This document shows, one piece after another, positions 15,400-22,986 of a stretch of 64,000 nt of DNA. The stretch is taken from contig NZ_JACHIA010000006.1 of NCBI RefSeq assembly GCF_014202995.1, positions 124,001 through 188,000 of the forward strand, written 5' to 3'. Source of the stretch: Longimicrobium terrae. GTDB taxonomy: Bacteria > Gemmatimonadota > Gemmatimonadetes > Longimicrobiales > Longimicrobiaceae. Below the pieces are notes generated by a model. That model was not told where the DNA came from. It saw only the letters and a program-made list of their open reading frames with translations, and ran no database searches. Position 1 is the stretch's first letter. Every line of letters starts with the position of its first letter. The translations under genes and the position numbers were made by a program.

Positions 15400-15981
15400 G
15401 GTGTCCTCCACGAACGGGGGGTGAGGGAGCCGGCGACGCCTTGTGCACGCCGACACAAACGGCCGCATCCCCAATGGGATGCGGCCGCAATGCTAGATAA
15501 ATGGGGACGGTTGGCGCACGGGACAGAAGTCCCGCACGGATTCACTACAGCGTGGCGCAAATTGAGACTGTGCGCGTGCGTGCAGAAGCCGTCCCATGAC
15601 CAGGCTCTGGGAGTGGAGGTGAGGACATAACGCGTTTTCCGGTGCGTCCTTCCGCAATCCACCGAAGGCGCAACGCCGGACTCCTTGTACGATGCGCAAG
15701 AAATACGCCCTTAAATGGTTGTTATCGCACCTATTCTGCCTTTGGGCGAAGTACGGCGAGGGCTGCAAATCCGTTGGCGGCCGACTCGTAGCGGATGATT
15801 GAGGGCCTGCCGCGTGGATGATCTCACGCGTTGTCGAACGCCTTGGATGGGTGGCGGTCGTTCATCATCGGAACACTCGAGGCGGGATCGCCGTTCATCA
15901 TCCGCCAGAGACGTGCGGCGGCGGGCGGCCGGAGCAAGGAATCCCCGTCCGCCATCGACAGAAGCATTTGTCTGAAACGAC
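15400..15981. other. Long leader/intergenic stretch upstream of the Cys-rich gene
   Basis: This stretch holds the 15460-15487 hairpin and otherwise an AT-richer sequence (about 15640-15800) with no convincing coding frame. Broken reading frames on the minus strand near 15700-15790 resemble coding DNA in texture but are interrupted by stops; a decayed gene or transposon scrap is possible and unproven. Confidence 0.45.
15460..15487 (-). promoter_or_regulatory. Perfect hairpin in the 5' region of the Cys-rich precursor
   Basis: CGGCCGCATCCC and its exact complement form a 12-bp stem with a 4-base loop, ending 61 bases before the precursor start codon. On the minus strand it is followed by GTTTGTG. 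It could be a terminator of an upstream transcript, an attenuator or a leader stem. Confidence 0.6.
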
Positions 15982-16012
15982 GAACGCCCGGTGCGGGATG
16001 CACCGGGCGTTC
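15982..16012 (-). terminator. Terminator of the M20 peptidase gene
   Basis: GAACGCCCGGTGC and GCACCGGGCGTTC form a perfect 13-bp stem with a 5-base loop, 30 bases after the stop at 16043; GTCGTTTCAG follows on the minus strand. Confidence 0.78.
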
Positions 16013-16042
16013 GAGGGTGGAGCGATCACGCGGGATGGCGGC

Positions 16043-17503
16043 TCAGGTCGCGACCTGGCGCAGCACGCGGTACAGGTACTCCGTCGCCCAGCCCAGCGCG
16101 GGAACGGGAACGCGCTCGTTGTCGCCGTGCATCCGCAGTTCATCCTCCAGCGGCAGCGGCATGGGGAGAATGCCGTACGTGGGGATGTTGGCCGCGCGCA
16201 GCACCGCCCCGTCCGTGGCACCCGTGGACATGAACGGGATCACCGTCGCGTTCGGCGCCATCGTGCGCGCGGCAGACTCCATCGCCTGGTACAGCTCCGT
16301 GGTGACGGGCGACGGTGGCGGCGCGGGCGTAGGATCGCCCTCGAGCGCGAAGGTCACGTTGGGCTCGCCGCCGGCCTGGTTCATCATCCGCACGATCTCG
16401 GTGATGTCCTCGCCCGGCACGATGCGCACGTTGAACGTCGCCTTGCCCTCCGACGGAATCACGTTCGCCCGGAACCCGCCGTCCAGGATGGTGAGCGACG
16501 TGCCGGTGCGCAGAATGGCGTTGTGCAGCGGATCACGCGAAAGCACCGCGGCCGCCGCGTCGATCTGCGTCTGTGACGCGCCCGGCGCCGTCAGCTGCTC
16601 CATTGCGGGGCGCATCTCCGGGTTCGCCTCGATGGTGGCGAGGCGCTGAAAGTACAGGCGTGTCGTCTCGATCAGCCGCACCGGCGCGCGCCACTCGTGC
16701 ACGCGGTTCACCGCGCGGGCCAGCGCGGCCAGCGGATTGTCCGGCAGCGGCACGGAGCCGTGGCCGCTGGTTCCCGTGGCGGTGGCGACGACGTTGTAGT
16801 ACACCTTTTCCGTCGTCTGGATGTTGACGGTGCGGATGGCGCCGTTCTCCACCCGCACGCGCCCGCCCTCGTTGAGCGCGAACTCCGCGTCGCCCACCAG
16901 GTCGCGGTGGTGCTCCATCACCCAGTCCACCCCCACCGGCGGCCCGCCCTCTTCACCCGCGGTGGCGAAAAAGATGATGTCGCGGTCCAGGCGGTCGCGC
17001 TGCTGCGCAAGCTGCACCAGCGCCGTCAGCGTGGCGGCCAGCATCCCCTTGTCGTCGATGACGCCGCGGCCGTACAGGTAGCCGTCGCGAAAGGTGGGGA
17101 CGAACGGATCCGTGTCCCACTTGGTCGTGTCGGCCCCCACGACGTCCATGTGGCCCATCACCAGCACCGGCTTGCCGCGCGGATGCGTCGCCCGCAGCCG
17201 CGCGACGAAGTTGGCGCGCATGCTGTCTTCCGGAATGCGCAGCACGCGCCGCTCCACCCCCGGCACCGTGGCCAGGACGGAGTCGAAGTACATGGCCACG
17301 GCCAGTTCGCGCGCCGGCGGGTTCTGGGTGTCCAGGCGCACCAAGTTCTGCAGGTGCCGCAGCGTGGTGGCCTGCGCGTCGGCGCGGTTGAGCCCCGGGG
17401 GCGCGGCGGTGCGCACCGCGTACGTGGGGTCCTGCGCGCGCGCCGGAGCCGCGCCCAGCACCGCACACCCGGCGGCGACGGTCAGAGAGGTACGAAGTCG
17501 CAT
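16043..17503 (-). CDS. M20-family secreted metallopeptidase
   Basis: This 486-residue dinuclear zinc peptidase of the M20/M25/M40 type has a signal peptide (TSLTVAAGCAVLGAAPARA; the Cys could alternatively be lipidated). The zinc site is legible: MGHMDVVG (His ligand and Asp), YGRGVIDDKG (bridging Asp), TAGEEGG (catalytic Glu with Glu ligand), then FALNEGGR (where the Asp/Glu ligand is expected) and a distal His in the C-terminal MHGDNERVP. The lid domain for dimerisation spans about 240-360. Such enzymes are carboxypeptidases or dipeptidases. The start is ATG at 17503. The reading frame is open far upstream to 19390, but that is composition, not coding. A lipoprotein gene lies 98 bases upstream on the same strand. 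Confidence 0.92.
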   Translation of the reverse strand: MRLRTSLTVAAGCAVLGAAPARAQDPTYAVRTAAPPGLNRADAQATTLRHLQNLVRLDTQNPPARELAVAMYFDSVLATVPGVERRVLRIPEDSMRANFVARLRATHPRGKPVLVMGHMDVVGADTTKWDTDPFVPTFRDGYLYGRGVIDDKGMLAATLTALVQLAQQRDRLDRDIIFFATAGEEGGPPVGVDWVMEHHRDLVGDAEFALNEGGRVRVENGAIRTVNIQTTEKVYYNVVATATGTSGHGSVPLPDNPLAALARAVNRVHEWRAPVRLIETTRLYFQRLATIEANPEMRPAMEQLTAPGASQTQIDAAAAVLSRDPLHNAILRTGTSLTILDGGFRANVIPSEGKATFNVRIVPGEDITEIVRMMNQAGGEPNVTFALEGDPTPAPPPSPVTTELYQAMESAARTMAPNATVIPFMSTGATDGAVLRAANIPTYGILPMPLPLEDELRMHGDNERVPVPALGWATEYLYRVLRQVAT

Positions 17504-17601
17504 GGATGACGGGAGTTGTGAGGCGAACGACGGTCGATGGACAGAAACTGACACGCCGCCCCGCGCCGCCGCTGGCGCGGAACGATCGGCCCCGCGGATG
17601 G

Positions 17602-18039
17602 TCAGCGGTCCGTGCGCACCAGCGTGATGGCGGTGCTGCTGAATCCGGAACCGGTGAGCGTCACCGCCACGCTGTCGGCGGTGGCGAAGCGGCCGGCCAT
17701 GCGGATGTCGGCGTACTCGTCCGCGCCCAGCGTAAGGGTGAAGCTGGGATAATCCCACTTTCCGCGAATGCTGACCGGCGCGCGCGTGGCGACGATGGTG
17801 TCCAGCCGCGTGCTGTCCGCGGCGGAGCGGCGCGTGGTGAGGCCGCGCAGTTCGCCCTCGCCGCGCACGCCGTTGTCCGCGTCCTGATCCAGATCCAGCG
17901 ACAGCTCGTACGGATAGCCGCGGCCGGACCACACGCCCTGCAGCGTATACAGGCCGGGCGCGAGCGGACTGTTGCCGCAGCCGCCGGTGCCCAGGAGCAC
18001 GGCGAGCGGGACGACGGCGGCGCGAAGGACGGATCGCAT
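17602..18039 (-). CDS. Putative lipoprotein of unknown function (145 aa)
   Basis: The signal sequence MRSVLRAAVVPLAVLLGTGGC ends in a lipobox-like LLGTGGC, predicting an acylated Cys at 21. The mature part alternates short strands (YTLQGVWSGRGYPYELSLDL, APVSIRGKWDYPSFTLTL, DSVAVTLTGSGFSSTAITL) and looks like a small beta-sandwich or lipocalin-like fold, but I do not recognise the family. It is followed on the same strand by the M20 peptidase gene and is divergent from the alpha/beta hydrolase with about 120 bases between starts. Confidence 0.75.
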   Translation of the reverse strand: MRSVLRAAVVPLAVLLGTGGCGNSPLAPGLYTLQGVWSGRGYPYELSLDLDQDADNGVRGEGELRGLTTRRSAADSTRLDTIVATRAPVSIRGKWDYPSFTLTLGADEYADIRMAGRFATADSVAVTLTGSGFSSTAITLVRTDR

Positions 18040-18160
18040 GCGTTGCGCGGTTCGGGAGTGCCGGAGTTCGGACGCACAGAATAGCCGAGTACCCGACGGA
18101 GCGGCAATCGGGTCCGCGCTGCGCCCCGCGGCGGCAGTGATCTTGCCGCCGCTCGCGGGG

Positions 18161-18904
18161 ATGAGAAAGCAGATCCATCAAACGACGCACTCCGATCGCG
18201 AGGTGCCGGGCGGGCGGCGCCTGGTGCTGGAGTTTCACGCCGGCGGCGACCCCATCCCCGCCATCCTGCTGCTGCCGCGCGATGCGCGGCCGGCGCCGGG
18301 GGTGCTGCTGCTGCACGGCTATTCGTCGCGCAAGGAGCACATGGCCGAGGGCGTGGGCGGGTCGCTGCTGCGCCACGGGCTGGCGTCGCTGGCCATCGAT
18401 CTGCCGCTGCACGGCACCCGCGCGGACCCGCTGCAGGCGCAGGCCGCACGCAATCCGCTCGCTTTGGTGGGATTGTGGAAGCAGGCGCTGCGGGAGGCGA
18501 AGCTGGCGACGCGCTACCTGGCCGCGCGGCCGGAGGTGGACGCGGGGTGCCTGGCCATCGCCGGGTACTCGCTGGGCTCCTTTCTGTCGGTGATGACGGC
18601 GGCGGACGATGCCTCCATCCGCGCCGTCGTCCTTGCCGCGGGGGGCGACCTGCCCGGGGGGACGCCGCTGGCGGGGATCGCGCGGGCGGTGGCGGATCCC
18701 GTGCGCGCGGTGCGCAAGCTCAGCGGCCGCCCGCTGCTGATGGTGCACGGGCGCCAGGACCGCACGGTGCGGCCGGAGCAGGCGGAGCGGCTGTTCGCGG
18801 CTGCGGGCGAGCCCAAGGAGCTGCGCTGGTGGAACGCGGGGCATCTGCTCCCGCCGCAGGCCATCGACTACGCGGGCGAGTGGCTGCGCGACCGCCTGGG
18901 GTGA
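18161..18904 (+). CDS. Alpha/beta hydrolase (dienelactone hydrolase-like)
   Basis: This 247-residue alpha/beta hydrolase has the oxyanion segment LLLHGYSSRKEH, the nucleophile elbow GYSLGS (Ser at about 146 in AIAGYSLGSFLS), the acid loop VHGRQDRTVRPEQ and the catalytic His in WWNAGHLLPP. The order Ser-Asp-His is standard. It lacks a signal peptide, so it is cytosolic; substrate is unknown (esterase or acyl-peptide type). The start ATG at 18161 follows GGGG. The stop is 10 bases from repeat block C, and the next gene is in the same direction 580 bases on. Confidence 0.88.
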   Translation: MRKQIHQTTHSDREVPGGRRLVLEFHAGGDPIPAILLLPRDARPAPGVLLLHGYSSRKEHMAEGVGGSLLRHGLASLAIDLPLHGTRADPLQAQAARNPLALVGLWKQALREAKLATRYLAARPEVDAGCLAIAGYSLGSFLSVMTAADDASIRAVVLAAGGDLPGGTPLAGIARAVADPVRAVRKLSGRPLLMVHGRQDRTVRPEQAERLFAAAGEPKELRWWNAGHLLPPQAIDYAGEWLRDRLG

Positions 18905-18914
18905 GCGGACTTCG

Positions 18915-19275
18915 GGCGGCCCCCACCCGGGCCGGCACCACCGGCCAACCCTCCCCCCCAAAAATTGGGGAGGGTTGTTCGGGGCGGGTGGTCTTGCGCG
19001 GAACGCGGAAACCGGCGCGCGAGCGGATCGCGTTGGAGCGGATGAATCCGCCGCTCGAAGGGCGCAAAGCCCCGACACCGGCCGCTGGCGCGTCCGGTTC
19101 GGGGCTTCAACAGCACGAAGCCTCGCGACCGTGCCGCGCTCCGCCGCGGCGCTGAGGTCTCCCCCTCTCCCGCTTGCGGGAGAGGGGGCCGGGGGGAGAG
19201 GGGTGCCCGCCGCCGCGCCAAACTCTCCGGAGCACACCAGACCGCTGTTCTCCCCTTCCCCGCACAATCCGCACG
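18915..19275 (-). repeat. Composite repeat D-A-B-C (copy 3, inverted)
   Basis: Read on the plus strand the order is C (18915-18980, CCCTCCCCCCA ... TGGGGAGGG), B (19037-19114, GAGCGGATGAATCCGCCGCTC then ... TTCGGGGCTTCAA), A (19158-19210, CCCTCTCCCGCTTGCGGGAG) and a shortened D (19242-19275). C abuts the alpha/beta hydrolase stop. B here uses the AACCGGACGCG variant shared with copy 5 rather than the GATCGTGGACGCG variant of copies 1, 2 and 4. The rest up to the next start at 19484 has no gene. Confidence 0.83.
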
Positions 19276-19483
19276 GGGAACGCCGGGCGGAGCGGCACCA
19301 CGCCGGGTTGCATGAATCCCGCAGGCGCGCGGGTGCGTACCATCGCCCGAAGCACGTTCCGGCACACCGTCCGCGGGCGGGCAGGCGCACTCCGCTTGCT
19401 CGCTCGCGGCGCCGTGCCTACGTTCCAAACTCTTGTCCGCCGCCGCGCCCGGCGCGCGGACGCCCCCGCACGTGGTGCTGCCG

Positions 19484-20152
19484 ATGGCCCAGTCCCAATC
19501 CGTCCCCGTGCCGCTGGAGCGGACCCGCCAGCAGATCATTCTGGAGCTCTGCCAGCACTACTCCGTCGACAACCTCTCCGACGAGGGGCTGGAGCAACGG
19601 CTGGACCGGGCGCACGCGGCCGCGAGCGTGGAGGAACTGCGGGCGCTGGTCGCCGATCTTCCCGTCGCGCAGCAGGACACGGCGTACGTCACTACCACCG
19701 CGCCGCTTCCCGCCACGGGTGGATACAACCCGGAGCACCAGCTGATCATCGGCGTGATGAGCGGCACGGAGCGGCGGGGGGCCTGGTCGCCTGCCCTCGC
19801 CACGCACGTGGTCGCCGTCATGGGCGGGGTGGAGCTGGATATGCGCGAGGCGCGCTTCGCCCCCGGCGTAACGGAAATCACCGTGTTTGCCGTGATGGGC
19901 GGGGTGGAACTGATCGTTCCGCCGGGCGTGCACATCGACATGAACGGATTTGCGTTCATGGGCGGGTTCGGGCAGCGGTACCAGTCGGACGTGCCGCCGC
20001 CGCCCGGCGCGCCCATCCTGCGCATCGGCGGGTTCGCGCTGATGGGCGGCGTGGACATCAGCATCCTGTATCCCGGCGAGCGCCCGCGCGACGCCCGCCG
20101 CCGCATCAAGGTGGAACGCGAAAAACGCCTCCTGGAGCGCCGCACCCGCTGA
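19484..20152 (+). CDS. LiaF-like protein with DUF1707-type N-terminus
   Basis: This 222-residue soluble protein has a helical N-terminal unit (about 8-50: RTRQQIILELCQHYSVDNLS then LEQRLDRAHAAASVEELRAL) that matches DUF1707. Its C-terminal beta-helix domain resembles the LiaF/cell-wall-active antibiotic response domain, with repeated VVAVMGGVELDMR, VFAVMGGVELIVPPGV, FAFMGGFGQRY and GGFALMGGVDI strands. In other bacteria such domains act in envelope-stress signalling, usually attached to membrane segments; none is visible here. A GTG or TTG upstream could extend it slightly. A terminator follows. Confidence 0.85.
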   Translation: MAQSQSVPVPLERTRQQIILELCQHYSVDNLSDEGLEQRLDRAHAAASVEELRALVADLPVAQQDTAYVTTTAPLPATGGYNPEHQLIIGVMSGTERRGAWSPALATHVVAVMGGVELDMREARFAPGVTEITVFAVMGGVELIVPPGVHIDMNGFAFMGGFGQRYQSDVPPPPGAPILRIGGFALMGGVDISILYPGERPRDARRRIKVEREKRLLERRTR

Positions 20153-20177
20153 TCAGCAGCATGGGGGTGGATGAACG

Positions 20178-20213
20178 AAAACGCCGGACGGCAGCGATGC
20201 CGGCCGGCGTTTG
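20178..20213 (+). terminator. Terminator after the LiaF-like gene
   Basis: The hairpin AAACGCCGG ... CCGGCGTTT, with an internal CATCGCTG-type loop, ends in TTTGTG, 26 bases past the stop. Confidence 0.75.
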
Positions 20214-20249
20214 TGCGTTGCCAGCTTCCACTGTCGTGTGAAGCGCGGA

Positions 20250-20660
20250 CGTCAGGGCGGCCCCCACCCGGGCCGGCACCACCGGCCCACCCTCCCCCAA
20301 AACGGACTGGGGGAGGGTTGTTGGCGGGCGGATGGTTTGGTGTGGATCGCCCAGCGCCGAGTGTGAGCGAATACGTGGAGCGAATGAATCCGCCGCTCCA
20401 ACAGCGGGAACCCCCGACTCGTGGCCGCTGACGCGTCCACGATCGGGGCGTCAACTGCGTTGGGGATCAGGGACGCGAACCGAAATCTCCCCGTGCGCCG
20501 AACGGCTCCCCCTCTCCCGCGGAGCGGGTGGAGGAGGCTGGGGGGAGGGGGCCCCATCTGCGCATCGGCACCATCCAGAACGCACCGCCGTGCAGTTCTC
20601 CCCTCTCCGTGCGGCAGTTTGCACGGGGAGGGGCCTGAGGGGCCTGGGGCCGCGCGCCGA
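20250..20660 (-). repeat. Composite repeat D-A-B-C (copy 4, inverted)
   Basis: Read on the plus strand the order is C (20250-20330), B (20375-20455, GAGCGAATGAATCCGCCGCTC and ATCGGGGCGTCAACTGCGTT), A (20499-20555) and D (20594-20660, GTTCTCCCCTCTCCGTGCGG). D carries an extra GGGCCTGAGGGGCCTGGGG tail. It fills the gap between the LiaF-like gene and the next terminator. A further 100 bases (20660-20760) contain CCCTCTCCCA/TGGGAGAGGG inverted repeats of the same style. Confidence 0.83.
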
Positions 20661-20774
20661 CCATCGTCGTCCCCGCCAATCCGCCGTTGCCGTGTGCTCC
20701 CTCTCCCACATCTGTTCGTGGGAGAGGGTCGTCGTGCGCAGCACGCGGGGTGAGGGCCCGCGCTGTGAGCCGCG

Positions 20775-20808
20775 AAAAAGGCCGCCCCACGTCCGGGGCG
20801 GCCTTTTT
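20775..20808. terminator. Strong bidirectional terminator
   Basis: AAAAAGGCCGCCCC and GGGGCGGCCTTTTT form a 14-bp stem with A/T tails on both sides, 33 bases from the stop of the 95-residue gene on the minus strand. Confidence 0.88.
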
Positions 20809-20840
20809 CGTCATCCATCCACATCCACTCAACCCGCCAA

Positions 20841-21128
20841 TCAGTTGCGCTCGGGCCGCATGGGGGCGCCGGTGAGCAGCTTGGGATCGGTGGTGATCAG
20901 CGCCTCGGCAAAATCCTGCCGCTCCTCGATCTGGTCCAGCCGCCCGTCGATGCTGGAAAGCACCTCGCGGATGCGGGTGAGCTCCACCTCGGGCGTGGCG
21001 CGCAGCTTGGCTTCCGTCATGGCGTCCAGAAACACCCCCAGACGCTTGGAGATCGGCCGCAGGACCAGCACGCCCCCGGTGGTAAGGATCAGCGTGCACA
21101 TCACGATCATCAGGGCCATGCCATCCAT
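20841..21128 (-). CDS. Single-span membrane protein with coiled coil (95 aa)
   Basis: This protein has an N-terminal transmembrane helix (MALMIVMCTLILTTGGVLVL) and then a charged helical part (VELTRIREVLSSIDGRLDQI, EERQDF) with a heptad pattern, ending TTDPKLLTGAPMRPERN. I do not recognise the family; similar small proteins of unknown role occur next to unrelated genes. It lies 50 bases after msrQ on the same strand and ends at a strong terminator, so it is the last gene of an msrP-msrQ transcript or a short unit of its own. Confidence 0.72.
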   Translation of the reverse strand: MDGMALMIVMCTLILTTGGVLVLRPISKRLGVFLDAMTEAKLRATPEVELTRIREVLSSIDGRLDQIEERQDFAEALITTDPKLLTGAPMRPERN

Positions 21129-21178
21129 CTCCCATCTCCTGTCTCAGGGTGCCGGACCCGCCCGCCGCGCCGCCGCTC

Positions 21179-21841
21179 TCAGCCGCCGGCCACGGACCGC
21201 TCCGGCGACGGAGACTTGCGCGCGGGCGGCCGCTTCTGCTTTCCGGACTTCCCGATGGGGAGCACGCGAAACAGCATCAGCACGGCAAAGGCGGCCGCAA
21301 AGATCAGCGGCTCGCGAAGGTCCTTCTTGACCAGCCAGAGGAAGTGAAGCACCCCCAGCCCCGCCGCAACATACACCAGCCGGTGCAGCTTCTGCCACCT
21401 CTTGCCCAGCCGGCGAATCATCCCCCTGGTACTCGTGAGCGCCAGCGGCGTCAAAATCACCAGCGCCGCAAACCCCACCGTCACATAGGGATGCTCCACG
21501 ATGTCGTCGACAATGTACCCCCACGAAAAGTCCTGGTCCACCATGTAGGTGGCAAAGTGCAGAACGGCGTACAGGTACGCGCACAGCCCCAGCGTGCGCC
21601 GCGCCGGCACCAGCCAGTTCCATTTCGTCAGCGTGCGGACGGGGGTGACGGCCAGCGACAGCATCAGCATGAGCAGCGCCGCCCACCCGGTGCGGTGCGT
21701 GACCTCGCGGATGGGGTCGGCGCTCAGCCCGGTGGTGAAGCCGGCCAGGATCATGAGCGCCAGCGGAACCAGTCCGCCGATCCACGCCGCCGGCCGGATC
21801 CACCGGCCGGCCTGCAGCTGCCAGGGTGCGGGAGCCGCCAT
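21179..21841 (-). CDS. msrQ: MsrQ haem-binding membrane subunit of methionine sulfoxide reductase
   Basis: This 220-residue inner-membrane protein has six predicted spans and the ferric-reductase-like haem ligands, seen as HRTGW, LHFATYMV and WQKLHRLVY. MsrQ passes electrons from the respiratory chain to periplasmic MsrP. The basic C-terminus (GKSGKQKRPPARKSPSPER) is longer than in the enterobacterial protein. The start ATG at 21841 is 2 bases after the msrP stop, so the two are translationally linked. The order msrP-msrQ is the usual one. Confidence 0.94.
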   Translation of the reverse strand: MAAPAPWQLQAGRWIRPAAWIGGLVPLALMILAGFTTGLSADPIREVTHRTGWAALLMLMLSLAVTPVRTLTKWNWLVPARRTLGLCAYLYAVLHFATYMVDQDFSWGYIVDDIVEHPYVTVGFAALVILTPLALTSTRGMIRRLGKRWQKLHRLVYVAAGLGVLHFLWLVKKDLREPLIFAAAFAVLMLFRVLPIGKSGKQKRPPARKSPSPERSVAGG

Positions 21842-21843
21842 CG

Positions 21844-22755
21844 TCAGAAGTTCCGGCGCAGGTCCAGCCCGCTGTACAGGCTGGCCACTTCGCTGTAGCC
21901 GTTGAACATCAGCGTGGGCCGGCGGCGCCACTCGCCAATGCGCCGCTCGCGCGCCTGCGACCACCGCGGGTGGTCCACCTGCGGATTCACGTTGGCGTAG
22001 AAGCCGTACTCCCCGGGCGCCGAGATCTGCCACGTGTTGCGCGGCTGCCGGTCCACAAAGCGGATGCGCACGATGGACTTGATGTTCTTGAACCCGTACT
22101 TCCACGGAACGACGAGGCGCAGCGGCGCGCCGTTCTGGGCGGGAAGCGGGCGGCCGTAGATTCCCGTGGCCAGCATGGAGAGCGGGTGCATCGCCTCGTC
22201 CATCCGCAGCCCCTCCAGGTAGGGCCAGTCCAGCACCTCGCGCCGCTGCCCGGGCATCTGCGCGGGGTCGTGCAGCGTGGTGAACTCCACGAAGCGCGCG
22301 CCGGGACGCGGCCGCGCCTGGTTGATCACGTCGCGCAACTGAATGCCGCGCCAGGGGATGACCATCGACCACGCTTCCACGCAGCGCATGCGGTACGTGC
22401 GGTCGATGACGCGATTGGCGCGCACCAGGTCGTTGAAGGCGTAGCGGCCGGGGCGGTCGCACAGCCCGCCGATCTCCACCGTCCACGGCGTGGTGCGCAG
22501 CGTGCGCGGCGCGTTGCGGGCGGGATCGCTCTTGTCCGTTCCGAACTCGTAGAAGTTGTTGTACGTGGTGATGTCTTCGTACGAGTTGGGCTTGTCGGCC
22601 TGCTCGTCCTCCCCCGGCGCGCACGCCATGAGCGCGGTGGGCACGGACGCCGCCGCCACCGCGCCCGCCGCCGCGCCAATGAACTGGCGGCGGTTCAGGT
22701 ACAGCGGCTCGGGCGTAATTTCGGACGACGGGATCTCGGGCTTCTTGATCAGCAT
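21844..22755 (-). CDS. msrP: MsrP periplasmic molybdoenzyme, methionine sulfoxide reductase
   Basis: This 303-residue member of the sulfite-oxidase family repairs oxidised methionines in periplasmic proteins using a molybdopterin cofactor. A twin-arginine signal ([19 protein letters not shown], residues 21-39) directs folded export. The molybdenum-coordinating Cys is in [15 protein letters not shown], and the C-terminal part has the expected [19 protein letters not shown] and [12 protein letters not shown] stretches. The start [20 protein letters not shown] matches family N-termini. It is the first gene of the msrPQ operon and divergent from the FAD oxidoreductase gene. Confidence 0.95.
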   Translation of the reverse strand: MLIKKPEIPSSEITPEPLYLNRRQFIGAAAGAVAAASVPTALMACAPGEDEQADKPNSYEDITTYNNFYEFGTDKSDPARNAPRTLRTTPWTVEIGGLCDRPGRYAFNDLVRANRVIDRTYRMRCVEAWSMVIPWRGIQLRDVINQARPRPGARFVEFTTLHDPAQMPGQRREVLDWPYLEGLRMDEAMHPLSMLATGIYGRPLPAQNGAPLRLVVPWKYGFKNIKSIVRIRFVDRQPRNTWQISAPGEYGFYANVNPQVDHPRWSQARERRIGEWRRRPTLMFNGYSEVASLYSGLDLRRNF

Positions 22756-22986
22756 CGGGTACCTCGCTGCGATGGTGCCGCGCCGCGTTCCGGAGCGGGC
22801 ATGCCTGTAACGCCCAACGTGCGTGCAAGGTTCCCGCCCGCGCGCGAAACGTCCGTCACAGGCCGTTGTCCGTTATCCACATACGCGGCGGATTGGCGGA
22901 ACGGATTCGCGTGGCGGCGCGTGGTATGCCTCGTGCCCGGCCCGCGTGGCGGGATCAGCCGGACGGATCAACTTCAGGGGGAGCGG

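Noticed and set aside
15493-15790. Possible transposase fragment on the minus strand
   Set aside because: No convincing motif; frames are broken by stops and I cannot match a family by eye.
14351-17503. RiPP biosynthetic cluster around the Cys-rich gene
   Set aside because: The neighbours (small barrel, M20 peptidase) lack RiPP enzyme motifs; the M20 peptidase as leader protease is only a remote possibility because M20 enzymes usually trim termini.
17504-19390. Upstream extension of the M20 peptidase frame
   Set aside because: The frame is open by chance across the lipoprotein gene and repeat copy 3; the signal peptide fixes the start near 17503.
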